Of a stretch of 64,000 bases of DNA, positions 12,299 through 20,950 are shown in pieces. The translations under genes and the position numbers were made by a program. Each line of letters begins with the position of its first letter. Positions within the stretch are counted from its first letter, which is position 1. The DNA comes from JAJDFU01 sp964595955 (GTDB lineage Bacteria > Bacteroidota > Bacteroidia > Chitinophagales > Saprospiraceae): NCBI GenBank assembly GCA_964595955.1, contig CAZQSF010000007.1, positions 6,667 to 70,666 on the forward strand, in the 5' to 3' direction. The notes below the pieces were generated by a model, which worked only from the letters and a program-made list of their open reading frames with translations, was not told where the DNA came from and did no database searches.

Positions 12299-12643
12299 AT
12301 GAGTACGCCAAAGAAGAAAAAAGTGGTCGTTACCCAACGCGACCCGGCACCGGCCAAAAAGCAGAAATCCGGCGGCCCGGCTCGCCGGCGGGTAGCGAGT
12401 CGCACGAGCACCCCGACGCCCACGGGAGGCCAGGAGCTCATTTTCGGACGTTCCAACTACCTGTTCCTGGCCATAGGCGTCGGCCTGGTTGCCCTGGGCT
12501 TAGTCCTGATGAGCGGTGGCAGCATGCCCAGCAAGGACGTTTGGGATCCCGACCTGATCTACAGCGCGCGCCGCACGGTATTGGCTCCGCTGGTCATTCT
12601 AGCCGGGTTCGGCGTTGTGATCTACGGCATTTTTAAATCCTAA
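12299..12643 (+). CDS. DUF3098 family membrane protein
   Basis: 114 residues from the ATG at 12299; an upstream TTG at 12284 is less likely. A basic, Pro/Lys/Arg-rich N-terminus (KKKKVVVTQRDPAPAKKQK) is followed by a conserved block: FGRSNYLFLAIGVGLVALG (TM1), LMSGG, YSARRTVLAPLVILAGFGVVIYGIF (TM2). This matches DUF3098, a Bacteroidota family usually placed between ftsX and uppP. Its function is not established; the recurring neighbourhood suggests a role in division or undecaprenyl-phosphate metabolism. Confidence 0.85.
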   Translation: MSTPKKKKVVVTQRDPAPAKKQKSGGPARRRVASRTSTPTPTGGQELIFGRSNYLFLAIGVGLVALGLVLMSGGSMPSKDVWDPDLIYSARRTVLAPLVILAGFGVVIYGIFKS

Positions 12644-12654
12644 GCCTTCCCCGG

Positions 12655-13452
12655 ATGGATATTCTGCGTGCGATTATCCTCGGCATCGTGCAGGGGATTA
12701 CTGAGTTTTTGCCCATAAGCAGCAGCGGCCACCTGGAAATCGCGAAGTTCATTCTCGACGACCAAAGCATGGCGCAAGACAGCCTGCTGATGACCGTTGT
12801 GCTGCATGCCGCCACAGCTATGAGCACCCTGGTCCTGTTTCGGCAAGACGTGGGCCGGATCCTTCGCGGCCTGTTCCAGTTTCGGTGGAACGAAGAGACC
12901 GCCTACACTTTGAAGATTGTCCTGAGCATGGTTCCGGCGGTGATCATCGGCCTGGCTTTCGAAGAGGCCATTGAATCGCTTTTTGACAAACAGCTGCTGC
13001 TGGTAGGTCTCATGCTTGTGGCTACCGGAATCCTGCTCCTCTACGCCGATCGGGCCCGCGACCGGAATCGATCCGTTTCTTTCGGTGAGGCCCTGGGTAT
13101 TGGCGTTGCTCAGGCCGTTGCCATTCTGCCAGGCATTTCCCGGTCCGGAGCCACCATCTCGGCCTCTCTCCTCTTTGGCGTTAAGCGCGAAGAGGCGGCG
13201 CGCTTTTCCTTCCTCATGGTGGTGCCGCTCATTCTGGGCAAGATCGCCAAGGACATACTGGAGGGCGATATGGCTCAGACCGGACTGGCCTGGCCTACCC
13301 TGGCAGCGGGTTTTGCCGCCGCTTTTATTACCGGATACCTGGCTTGCAGGTTGATGATCCGCGTGGTAAAAAGAAGCAAGCTCAAGTATTTTTCAATATA
13401 TTGCTTTGGAGTCGCCGCTATTTCCATTGGTTTGTATGTATTCATGCAATAA
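12655..13452 (+). CDS. uppP: Undecaprenyl-diphosphatase (BacA/UppP)
   Basis: 265 residues. An integral membrane enzyme that dephosphorylates undecaprenyl diphosphate to recycle the lipid carrier for peptidoglycan and surface glycans. The two catalytic signatures are present: QGITEFLPISSSGHLEI (about residues 17-33) and PGISRSGATISASLL (about 156-170), with several hydrophobic helices between and after. It begins 11 bp after the DUF3098 stop and is followed 39 bp later by truB, so the genes form one likely transcript. The carrier it supplies serves both the dcw cluster and the glycan region in this window. Confidence 0.96.
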   Translation: MDILRAIILGIVQGITEFLPISSSGHLEIAKFILDDQSMAQDSLLMTVVLHAATAMSTLVLFRQDVGRILRGLFQFRWNEETAYTLKIVLSMVPAVIIGLAFEEAIESLFDKQLLLVGLMLVATGILLLYADRARDRNRSVSFGEALGIGVAQAVAILPGISRSGATISASLLFGVKREEAARFSFLMVVPLILGKIAKDILEGDMAQTGLAWPTLAAGFAAAFITGYLACRLMIRVVKRSKLKYFSIYCFGVAAISIGLYVFMQ

Positions 13453-13491
13453 GCGGGTGCCGTTAAGGACGAACGATTCAAGCAGGAAGAC

Positions 13492-14238
13492 ATGAAAGAA
13501 GACGATCCTTTACCGTTATACGACTATGCTGCCGGGACCGTATTGCTGGTCGATAAACCCATAGGCTGGACCTCCTTCGATGTGGTCAACAAGGTCCGAA
13601 ACAAAATTCGAAAAAGGCTGGGCGTAAAAAAGATCAAAGTGGGCCATGCCGGCACCCTGGATCCCATGGCTACCGGCCTGCTCATCCTCTGCACGGGGAA
13701 ATACACGAAAAAACTCAGCGAATTCCAAAACCTGCCGAAGGGGTACACCGGCACCATGTACCTGGGGGCTACCACGCCTTCTTACGATGCGGAAACCGAG
13801 GTGGACGAGGAGTTCCCCACCGACCACCTGACGACCGACCTGCTGGAACAAGCCCGAAAATCCTTTCTGGGTGAGATCGAGCAGATTCCGCCTATGTTTT
13901 CGGCCATTAAAGTAGATGGTCAACCCCTCTACAAAAAGGCCCGAAAGGGAGAGCGGGTAGATATTGCCCCGAGGCCCGTGCGCATTGACTCCTTTTTATT
14001 CACACGGGTAGCCCTTCCGGAAATCGACTTTGAGGTCGCTTGCAGCAAAGGCACTTACATTCGCTCGCTGGTGTACGATTTCGGCAAAGCCGTTCGCAGC
14101 GGAGCTTACCTGACGGCCCTGCGCCGAACGGCTATCGGCTCTTATTCCGTGCAGGACGCCTGGGACCTTCAGAAGCTGCTGGAACACATCAAGCACGGTC
14201 CCATGGTCCAGCAGCAAGGCAAGGCCACTAAGGTGTAG
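13492..14238 (+). CDS. truB: tRNA pseudouridine(55) synthase
   Basis: 248 residues. Converts U55 of the T-loop of tRNAs to pseudouridine. The catalytic aspartate lies in the diagnostic GHAGTLDPMATGLL (about residues 51-64). Further TruB features are LVDKPIGWTSFDVVNKVR, the YTGTMYLGATTPSYDAE segment and KGTYIRSLVYDFG. It is the last gene of the ftsX-uppP run. Its stop overlaps the opposing hydrolase gene by 11 bp. The PUA extension of longer TruB proteins is absent, as is usual in Bacteroidota. Confidence 0.96.
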   Translation: MKEDDPLPLYDYAAGTVLLVDKPIGWTSFDVVNKVRNKIRKRLGVKKIKVGHAGTLDPMATGLLILCTGKYTKKLSEFQNLPKGYTGTMYLGATTPSYDAETEVDEEFPTDHLTTDLLEQARKSFLGEIEQIPPMFSAIKVDGQPLYKKARKGERVDIAPRPVRIDSFLFTRVALPEIDFEVACSKGTYIRSLVYDFGKAVRSGAYLTALRRTAIGSYSVQDAWDLQKLLEHIKHGPMVQQQGKATKV

Positions 14239-15349
14239 GCAGCAGGTTGGGATGCAACTCGATCTCCGCCGGTCGAATGGGCTGGGCGTCGCTCCACCGG
14301 CCCAGATTCACGGCTCCGGGCAGATCTCGGAAAAAGGGGCAAAGAGCCGCTTCCCCAGAGCACGCCAGCATCTGATCCACCCATTTCCAGAGGCCGAAGT
14401 AATCAAAAGCATCGTACTCCCCGATGCGGGCAGCGCGCCTGCTGTTCATCGATGCATACCCGCTGTCGAATGCCGGATCGGGCGAATAGGCCTCCACGTG
14501 GTCGGCTTCCAGCTTGGGGTGCCCATGGCCGTCGGGATGCAGCTTGAGCAAGGCCGTGCGCGACGTTCGGGGAGCCGTCTGCACGACCTTGCGCGCAAAC
14601 TTCTCCCCGACCAGCCCGTCTCGAGCCCCCACCACTGCCAGCAGGTGGGCTTCTTCCGGCCACCGGGCGTAGGACTTGAGGCGCCCGCCGGGGAAAATGC
14701 CGCTACCGGGCATGACCAGCATGACGACTGCCGGGGAGGGAAGCCCCAGTTCGCGGTTTCGAACAGCCAGATGGGCGGCAATCACCCCTCCGTAGGAATG
14801 GCCGATGTAGGCCATACGAGTGGTATCCCAAACCACGGCCGAAAACGATGGAGCCTCTTCGCGGGCCCTTCGGAAAGCAGCCGTTGTATTGGGCACGAAG
14901 CGCCCGGGAAAGGGAAAAACCAGATTGCGTTGGAAGCGCGGAAACAAAACCACATGCCCCTGGCGCACCAGATGGCGAATCCAGCCCCCGTAAATCATGG
15001 GATTGAAATTGCCGTAGCCGTGCAGGAAAACGATCAGGCGAGCCGTATCCGGCGAAGGCTGACTGGGCTCAAACCACCAATAGCCATCCGGCGAATCCGC
15101 CCGGTCGATCATGCGCACCTCAGCATGGGCGTACTCCTGCCCACCGGGGCCATCAGACGGCTGTACAGGGCCCAGGGCCATGCCGTGTGCCGTCAGGGCG
15201 GCCAACAGCCATTTGGGAATACTTGCGATCCAGTGCATAAGCATCCATAGCGTGACGGGAAGAAAAAACTCAAGAGACAAAAATAGCCGGAATCGCAGCA
15301 GATGGTGAACATGCAGTAACATTCTTCTATTTTTAGCCAGCGAATCCAT
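14228..15349 (-). CDS. Membrane-anchored alpha/beta hydrolase
   Basis: Up to 373 residues; an internal start at 15322 would give 364. An N-terminal hydrophobic stretch (about residues 17-40) suggests a membrane anchor or signal. The hydrolase fold is clear: the oxyanion segment LIVFLHGYGNFNP near residue 105 and the nucleophile elbow GHSYGG (Ser about 185), with later candidates for the acid (VGARDGLVGEKF) and histidine (HPDGHGHPKLEADHV). This resembles acetyl-hydrolase or chlorophyllase-like esterases. The substrate is unknown. It diverges from gpsA, which starts 5 bp away. Confidence 0.8.
   Translation of the reverse strand: MDSLAKNRRMLLHVHHLLRFRLFLSLEFFLPVTLWMLMHWIASIPKWLLAALTAHGMALGPVQPSDGPGGQEYAHAEVRMIDRADSPDGYWWFEPSQPSPDTARLIVFLHGYGNFNPMIYGGWIRHLVRQGHVVLFPRFQRNLVFPFPGRFVPNTTAAFRRAREEAPSFSAVVWDTTRMAYIGHSYGGVIAAHLAVRNRELGLPSPAVVMLVMPGSGIFPGGRLKSYARWPEEAHLLAVVGARDGLVGEKFARKVVQTAPRTSRTALLKLHPDGHGHPKLEADHVEAYSPDPAFDSGYASMNSRRAARIGEYDAFDYFGLWKWVDQMLACSGEAALCPFFRDLPGAVNLGRWSDAQPIRPAEIELHPNLLPTP
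15328..15335 (+). promoter_or_regulatory. Candidate -7 box of gpsA
   Basis: TATTTTTA (seven of eight to TAnnTTTG), 19 bp before the gpsA ATG. It overlaps the possible N-terminal codons of the divergent hydrolase, which favours that gene's inner start at 15322. Confidence 0.3.
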
Positions 15350-15354
15350 TCAGC

Positions 15355-16389
15355 ATGGCAGCATCCCAAGAACAAGTAGGCGTAATTGGCGCGGGAAGCT
15401 TTGGCACGGCTATTTCCAACCTCCTTGCCTACAATGTCGACGTGCTGCTCTACAGCCGGCATGAAGAAGTAGCGCGAAAGATCAACGAAACCCACCGCAA
15501 CTTTGGAGTGGACCTCTCCCCCCGCATCTGCGGTACCACCAACCTGAAGCACCTGGCCGAAAGCTGCCGGCTCCTCTTCCCCATTGTGCCCTCCGGCAAT
15601 TTTCGGTCCATGATGCGGGAGCTGGGCCCCTTGTTGCGCCCTTCCCATCTGCTCATTCACGGCACAAAGGGATTTGATATAGAAGAGGAAGCTCTGGAAA
15701 GCGGCCTGAGCTCCCCCAAGCAGGTGTCTACCATGAGCGAGATCATCCGGCAGGAAAGCGCCGTAGTTCGGGTGGGCTGCCTGAGCGGTCCCAACCTGGC
15801 CAGCGAGATCATGCAGGGACAACCCACGGCCACGGTGATCGCAAGCCATTACGACGAAGTGATCGACGAGGGCAAACGGGTACTGAGAAGTGAGCGCTTT
15901 CACGTGTTCGGCACCTACGATCTGCTGGGGGCCGAGTTGGCCGGGGCCCTGAAAAACATCATTGCCATCGGTTCCGGCATCCTTCGCGGACAAGGCATGG
16001 GAAAGAACATCCAGGCCATGTTGATCACCCGGGGCCTCATGGAAATGATCCACCTGGGCAAGGCCATCGGAGCTACCAGCTCCGCTTTTTTCGGTACGGC
16101 CGGGATCGGAGACCTGGTAGCCACGGCCACCAGTAAGGACAGCCGAAACTTCACCTTCGGCTACCGGCTGGGAAGAGGCGAAACCGTAGAGGAGATCGAA
16201 CGGAGCATGCCCGAACTGGCCGAGGGGGTGCGCACGCTGAGTATTACGGCCCAGCTGGCCAGGTACTACCGCATCGATTTGCCCATCACACAGATCCTCT
16301 ATAAGATTGTATTCGAAGGGCTCGAATTCGAGCGGGCGATCAACTTTCTGATGAATATTTCCTATGATGTGGATGTCGACTTCCTCTAA
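15355..16389 (+). CDS. gpsA: Glycerol-3-phosphate dehydrogenase [NAD(P)+]
   Basis: 344 residues. Reduces dihydroxyacetone phosphate to sn-glycerol 3-phosphate for phospholipid synthesis. The N-terminal Rossmann motif is GVIGAGSFGTAIS (residues 9-21). The family signatures LSGPNLASEI and the catalytic lysine region (GALKNIIAIGSGIL) are present, as is the GTAGIGDLVATATS helix of GpsA. It starts 5 bp from the divergent hydrolase and is followed 16 bp later by a GT4 glycosyltransferase, so it leads a four-gene run to the methyltransferase. Confidence 0.95.
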   Translation: MAASQEQVGVIGAGSFGTAISNLLAYNVDVLLYSRHEEVARKINETHRNFGVDLSPRICGTTNLKHLAESCRLLFPIVPSGNFRSMMRELGPLLRPSHLLIHGTKGFDIEEEALESGLSSPKQVSTMSEIIRQESAVVRVGCLSGPNLASEIMQGQPTATVIASHYDEVIDEGKRVLRSERFHVFGTYDLLGAELAGALKNIIAIGSGILRGQGMGKNIQAMLITRGLMEMIHLGKAIGATSSAFFGTAGIGDLVATATSKDSRNFTFGYRLGRGETVEEIERSMPELAEGVRTLSITAQLARYYRIDLPITQILYKIVFEGLEFERAINFLMNISYDVDVDFL

Positions 16390-16405
16390 CGCAATTTGGT
16401 GAGAC

Positions 16406-17554
16406 GTGGCCCTATCCCAGCTGGTTTTCCTATCTCCGGCACATCCCTTGCGCGGCGGTATCGCCGCCTCTACCGAACGCCTGGCCCATACCTTCCAGGA
16501 GCGAGGGGTGGAGGTAGCCATTTATTCCTTCTCCTTTCAATACCCCGCCTTCCTCTTTCCCGGTACAAACCAATACACCCAGGATCCTCCCCCGGAGGGG
16601 TTGAGTATTCATCCGCACATCCATTCCATGCTGCCGACCAATTGGTGGTCGGTGGGGCGCAACCTGGCCCGCCGGCAACCGGATCTCGTCCTCTCCCGCT
16701 TTTGGTTGCCCTTTATGGCCCCCTGCCTGGGCACGATTCAACGGCTGGCGCAAAAAAACGGGCATAGCCATGCCCTGGGCCTGGTAGACAACCTCATTCC
16801 TCACGAAAAGAGGCCGGGCGATTTGCCCCTCACCCGCTATTACATGCGACATACGGAGGGCTTTGTAGCCATGTCGCGGACTGTGCTTGAAGATATCCGG
16901 CACCTGGCACCGAACAAACCCTCGGCCTATGCCCCCCACCCCATCTACGACAATTATGGCCCAAAGGTTGCGCGAGCAGCTGCCCTGGAGCGATTGCGCC
17001 TGCCGGCAGGCCGGCAATTCCTTCTCTTTTTTGGCTTCGTCAGGGCTTACAAAGGCCTCGATCTGCTGCTGGAGGCCCTCGGCAGGCCGGCAGTGAAAGC
17101 CCTGCCAGTAGACCTCATCATCGCCGGTGAGTTTTACGACGATCCCTCGCCCTACCTGAAACAGATCCGGGAGCTGGGCCTCACCGAGCGCGTACATCTC
17201 CACGATCGCTATATTCCTCAGGATGAAGTGCGGCATTTTTTCGCTGCGGCCAGCCTGGTCGCCCAGCCCTACAAAACCGCCACGCAAAGCGGCATTACCC
17301 AGCTGGCCTACCATTTTGAACGCCCCATGCTGGTAACCCGTGTAGGCGGGCTGCCCGAAATTGTGGACGACGGCAAGACCGGCTACGTGACCGCCCCCGA
17401 GCCCGACGCACTGGCCGAGGCTATACTCGACTTTTTTGCAAGAGAGCGCGAAAGCAAAATGAGTCGGGAAGTAGCCCGCCAAAAGCAGCGCTTCAGCTGG
17501 GAAGGCCTGGCCGACACCATACAGCAAGTGTACGAGGAGGTGGCTTCCGCCTGA
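16406..17554 (+). CDS. Glycosyltransferase family 4 (GT-B fold)
   Basis: 382 residues with a GTG start; no in-frame ATG lies closer. The N-terminal GT-B half shows LSPAHPLRGGIAASTERLA, the glycine-rich loop typical of GT4 enzymes. The C-terminal half shows FFGFVRAYKGLDLLLEAL, the HDRYIPQDEV segment, and VAQPYKTATQSGITQLAYHFERPMLV, where an E-x7-E type donor site would sit. It ends in VTRVGGLPEIVDDGKTGY, a standard GT4 feature. Donor and acceptor are unknown; location suggests surface glycan or glycolipid assembly. Confidence 0.85.
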   Translation: MALSQLVFLSPAHPLRGGIAASTERLAHTFQERGVEVAIYSFSFQYPAFLFPGTNQYTQDPPPEGLSIHPHIHSMLPTNWWSVGRNLARRQPDLVLSRFWLPFMAPCLGTIQRLAQKNGHSHALGLVDNLIPHEKRPGDLPLTRYYMRHTEGFVAMSRTVLEDIRHLAPNKPSAYAPHPIYDNYGPKVARAAALERLRLPAGRQFLLFFGFVRAYKGLDLLLEALGRPAVKALPVDLIIAGEFYDDPSPYLKQIRELGLTERVHLHDRYIPQDEVRHFFAAASLVAQPYKTATQSGITQLAYHFERPMLVTRVGGLPEIVDDGKTGYVTAPEPDALAEAILDFFARERESKMSREVARQKQRFSWEGLADTIQQVYEEVASA

Positions 17555-17611
17555 AGGGCAATTGCTTCAAAAAGGCTTAACTTGGCCTCGCCCAAAAAAA
17601 TCTTTTCCCCT

Positions 17612-20149
17612 ATGCACCCCTTATTGCGAAAAGCCCTTCCTCATCTGGCCGCGCTAGGTATCTTCCTGGTTCTTTCGGCGATCTTCTTCTATCCGCAATT
17701 GGATGGGAAGGCCATCCGCCAGGGCGATTCGGAACAATACCGGGGCATGTCGCAGGAAGTGCGTGCCTATCAGGAACAAACGGGCGAAACCTCCCTGTGG
17801 ACCAATGCCATGTTCGGAGGCATGCCCACCTATCAGATCAATACCATCTCAGCGGGCAATCAACTGAGCTGGCTGGACCGGATCGGCCGCCTCGGAATCG
17901 GCCGGCCGATGGGTCGCTTTTTCTGGGGCATGACGTGTTGCTACCTGATGCTGGTGCTGTTGGGCGTCACCTCCTGGACCGCTATTCTGGGTGCTATCGG
18001 ATTCGGCTTCGCCACCAACAACTTCGTACTCTTCGAGGCCGGCCACATCACCAAGGTTCGAGCCATTTTCTACCTGCCCATTATCACCGCAGGGCTGATC
18101 CTGGTGTTTCGAAAAAAATATCTGCTGGGCGGCCTCCTCTTTGCCCTGGGGCTCGGTCTGGACATCTGGTCCAACCACGTGCAGATGACCTATTACTTTT
18201 TCCTCACGCTCCTGGTATTTGGCGTAGCCCAGCTGGTGGCTATCGCCCGCAGGCAGGAGTGGCCGCATCTGGGAAAAGCCCTGGGTATCTTGCTCGTTGG
18301 AGGTCTTCTGGCCGTGGGCTCCTCGGCGTCCAACCTCATCGTGACAGCCGAATATGCCGAAGACACCATGCGCGGCCAACCCATTTTGGAGCCGGAGGGC
18401 GAACCCAACCCCGGCAACAGCAGCGAGACCGAGGGCTTGGCATGGGACTACGCCATGCAGTGGAGCAATGGCGTGATCGACCTCTTCGCCACCTTCATTC
18501 CCGGTGTGGCGGGCGGTGGCTCACAGGAGCGAGTGGGTGAAAATTCAGCCATTGTCCGGGATCTGCGGCGCAAGGGGGCCAGCAATCTGCCCCGACCTTT
18601 CCTGGCTCCGCTTTACTGGGGAAAACTGCCCTTCACCAGCGGGCCGGCTTATGTAGGAGCGCTCATTTTCCTGTTTTTCCTGCTGGGCGCCGTGCTGGTA
18701 AAAGGTCCGGAAAAGTGGTGGCTCCTGGGCGGCACTCTGCTGATCTTTTTCCTCTCCCTGGGCAAACACTTCGAGGGGCTGAACCGATTGCTCTTCGACT
18801 ATCTTCCGCTGTACAGCAAGTTTCGCGCCCCCAGCTCGATACTCAGCATCGCTCCGGCACTCATGGTACCACTGGGACTCCTGGGACTCCACCAGATCGC
18901 TGGCGGCAAAGTATCTTCCAAGGAGGCGCTGCGGGCGCTGTACATAGCCGGGGGCACCCTCGCCGGTATTTCCGGTTTATTCTGGCTGATCGGTCCTTCC
19001 CTTTTTGATTTTAACAGCCCGGGAGATGCCCGCTATGTTCAGGCCGGCTTCGATGCCGAGGCCATTCTGGAGGACCGCAAAGCCCTTATGCGCAGGGACG
19101 CCCTGCGCGCGCTGGCCTTGATTTTGCTTGGCAGCGGCCTGATCTGGGCCTTCATTCAACAAAAGGTGAACCAGGTGCTGCTGATCGGCGGACTGGGTGT
19201 ATTGCTCGTCTTTGACGTATTTACCGTCGGGCGGCGCTACCTCAACGAAGACAATTTCACCCAAAAAAGCCGCACGGAGCGCCCTTTCCCGATGCGAGCC
19301 GTCGACGAGCAAATCCTAAAGGACGAGGACCTCAGTTACCGCGTGCTGGATGTATCCATCAACACCTTCAACTCGGCCCAGGCCTCGTACTACCACAAAA
19401 CGATAGGGGGCTATCACGCCGCCAAGCTTCAGCGCTATCAGGACCTCATCGACCGGCACATCTCGCGCAACAATCAGCGCGTACTCAACATGTTGAACAC
19501 CCGCTACATCATTAGTGGGCAACCGGGCCAGGAGCAGGTACAGGCCAATCCGGGAGCCCTGGGCAATGCGTGGTTCGTGGATGCGATCCAGACCGTTCAG
19601 ACGCCCAATGAAGAGATCGACGCCCTGAACACCATCGATCCGGCCCAGACGGCTGTGGTGCGGGCTCCTGAATTCGGGGATTACATAAACGGCTTTGACC
19701 CCAGGCCCAACGGGAGCATACGACTGGTGGAATACGCACCCCATAAGCTCCGATACGAGAGCAACAGCAGCAGCGAACAGCTGGCCGTTTTCTCCGAGAT
19801 TTGGTACGGTCCCGACAAAGGCTGGCAAGCCTACCTGGACGGGGAACCCGTCGAACACATTCGGGTCAACTACGCACTCCGTGCCATGCGGGTGCCTGCC
19901 GGCGAACACGAGATCGAATTCGTATTCGCTCCGAGAAGCTTCGCCCTGGGGCGCAGCTTGTCCTGGATCAGCTCGTCCCTTCTTTTGCTGGCGCTGGGAA
20001 CCTTCCTCGTAGTGAGCGCGCGCAAAAAGCTCCGGGAAACGCCACCGGCCGGAGAAAAGCCCGAACCCCGGAAACCCGCCGCAGAGCCCAAAGCACGACG
20101 GGCTAAGCCCAGGCCTGCTTCCAAAAAGCGAAAAGGCCGCAAAAAGTAG
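17612..20149 (+). CDS. YfhO-family polytopic membrane protein (GT-C like)
   Basis: 845 residues from ATG 17612; the frame also allows a TTG at 17582. About 12-14 TM helices (for example LAALGIFLVLSAIFFYP and ALIFLFFLLGAVLV) enclose a first extracytoplasmic loop with SEQYRGMSQEVRAYQ and NAMFGGMPTYQI, followed by the C-terminal YfhO beta domain (FSEIWYGPDKGWQAYLDG). The tail after residue 810 is extremely Lys/Arg/Pro-rich (RKKLRETPPAGEKPEPRK). YfhO proteins of Firmicutes glycosylate teichoic acids; in Bacteroidota the substrate is not known. Expected to use a lipid-linked sugar on the periplasmic side. Confidence 0.85.
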   Translation: MHPLLRKALPHLAALGIFLVLSAIFFYPQLDGKAIRQGDSEQYRGMSQEVRAYQEQTGETSLWTNAMFGGMPTYQINTISAGNQLSWLDRIGRLGIGRPMGRFFWGMTCCYLMLVLLGVTSWTAILGAIGFGFATNNFVLFEAGHITKVRAIFYLPIITAGLILVFRKKYLLGGLLFALGLGLDIWSNHVQMTYYFFLTLLVFGVAQLVAIARRQEWPHLGKALGILLVGGLLAVGSSASNLIVTAEYAEDTMRGQPILEPEGEPNPGNSSETEGLAWDYAMQWSNGVIDLFATFIPGVAGGGSQERVGENSAIVRDLRRKGASNLPRPFLAPLYWGKLPFTSGPAYVGALIFLFFLLGAVLVKGPEKWWLLGGTLLIFFLSLGKHFEGLNRLLFDYLPLYSKFRAPSSILSIAPALMVPLGLLGLHQIAGGKVSSKEALRALYIAGGTLAGISGLFWLIGPSLFDFNSPGDARYVQAGFDAEAILEDRKALMRRDALRALALILLGSGLIWAFIQQKVNQVLLIGGLGVLLVFDVFTVGRRYLNEDNFTQKSRTERPFPMRAVDEQILKDEDLSYRVLDVSINTFNSAQASYYHKTIGGYHAAKLQRYQDLIDRHISRNNQRVLNMLNTRYIISGQPGQEQVQANPGALGNAWFVDAIQTVQTPNEEIDALNTIDPAQTAVVRAPEFGDYINGFDPRPNGSIRLVEYAPHKLRYESNSSSEQLAVFSEIWYGPDKGWQAYLDGEPVEHIRVNYALRAMRVPAGEHEIEFVFAPRSFALGRSLSWISSSLLLLALGTFLVVSARKKLRETPPAGEKPEPRKPAAEPKARRAKPRPASKKRKGRKK

Positions 20150-20152
20150 GGC

Positions 20153-20944
20153 ATGCAGGAGCGGCATCAAAACAAGCGGCAATACTTCGAGGAGCAGGCT
20201 CGCACCACGGAAAAGTTTGTGATCCCCTTTATCGAGTCGGTGCGCCCCCTGCGCACCGGCGTGCGCGTACTGGAGATCGGCTGCGGCGAGGCCGGCAATC
20301 TGATGCCCTTCCTTGAGCGAGGTTGCCAATGCGTAGGTGTAGACCTGTCCCCACACCGCATCCAGCTGGCAGAAAGCTTTTTTTCCGGGCACCCAAGCCG
20401 GGACCGGCTAGAGCTCTACGCCGAAGATATCTATGAAGCCCGATCGCTTCTGGCCGAGCCTTTTGATCTGATCCTCATGCGGGATGTGATCGAGCACATT
20501 CCGGATCAAAAGCGATTCATGGGCTATGTGAAAGCATTTCTCAAGCCCGACGGGCTTTTTTTCCTGGGTTTTCCGCCCTGGCAAATGCCCTTCGGCGGTC
20601 ATCAGCAGATCTGTGCACACCCCCTGCTCGCCAAACTCCCCTACTACCACCTTCTGCCCAGCCCGGTATACCGCCGAATCCTGCAATGGGGAGGCGAACC
20701 CGATCTGCGCATTCAGGAGTTGCTGGAGATCAAAGCGACGGGCATCAGTATGGAGCGCTTCAAGCGCATTGTGGAAGGCGAGGGCTACAGCGTCCTCAAG
20801 GAACAGGCCTATCTCATTCAGCCCAACTACGAGACCAAATTCGGACTGAAACCCCGCAAACAGAGCGCGGTAGTAGCTGCCTTGCCGGGGATCCGGAATT
20901 TTTTGACTTCCGCTCTGTACATCCTGCTGGCCCCCGGATCGTGA
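20153..20944 (+). CDS. Class I SAM-dependent methyltransferase
   Basis: 263 residues. Motif I is VLEIGCGEAGNLMPFL (about residues 39-54), the acidic end of beta-2 is GVDLSPHRI, and motif IV/post-I is FDLILMRDVIEHI. After the Rossmann core, GFPPWQMPFGGHQQICAHPLL and about 80 further residues form an accessory lid as in lipid or glycan O-methyltransferases. It begins 3 bp after the YfhO-type gene, so the two are co-transcribed. The gene converges on the GT2 gene with only 6 bp between stops. The acceptor is unknown. Confidence 0.85.
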   Translation: MQERHQNKRQYFEEQARTTEKFVIPFIESVRPLRTGVRVLEIGCGEAGNLMPFLERGCQCVGVDLSPHRIQLAESFFSGHPSRDRLELYAEDIYEARSLLAEPFDLILMRDVIEHIPDQKRFMGYVKAFLKPDGLFFLGFPPWQMPFGGHQQICAHPLLAKLPYYHLLPSPVYRRILQWGGEPDLRIQELLEIKATGISMERFKRIVEGEGYSVLKEQAYLIQPNYETKFGLKPRKQSAVVAALPGIRNFLTSALYILLAPGS

Positions 20945-20950
20945 TCCGGA

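Noticed and set aside
15193..16521. Minus-strand frame of 442 codons across gpsA
   Set aside because: Antisense of gpsA and reading into the divergent hydrolase; no recognisable protein features.
20934..20949. CCGGATC-GT-GATCCGG palindrome between the methyltransferase and GT2 stops
   Set aside because: Two-nt loop and no T-run; too small to call a terminator.
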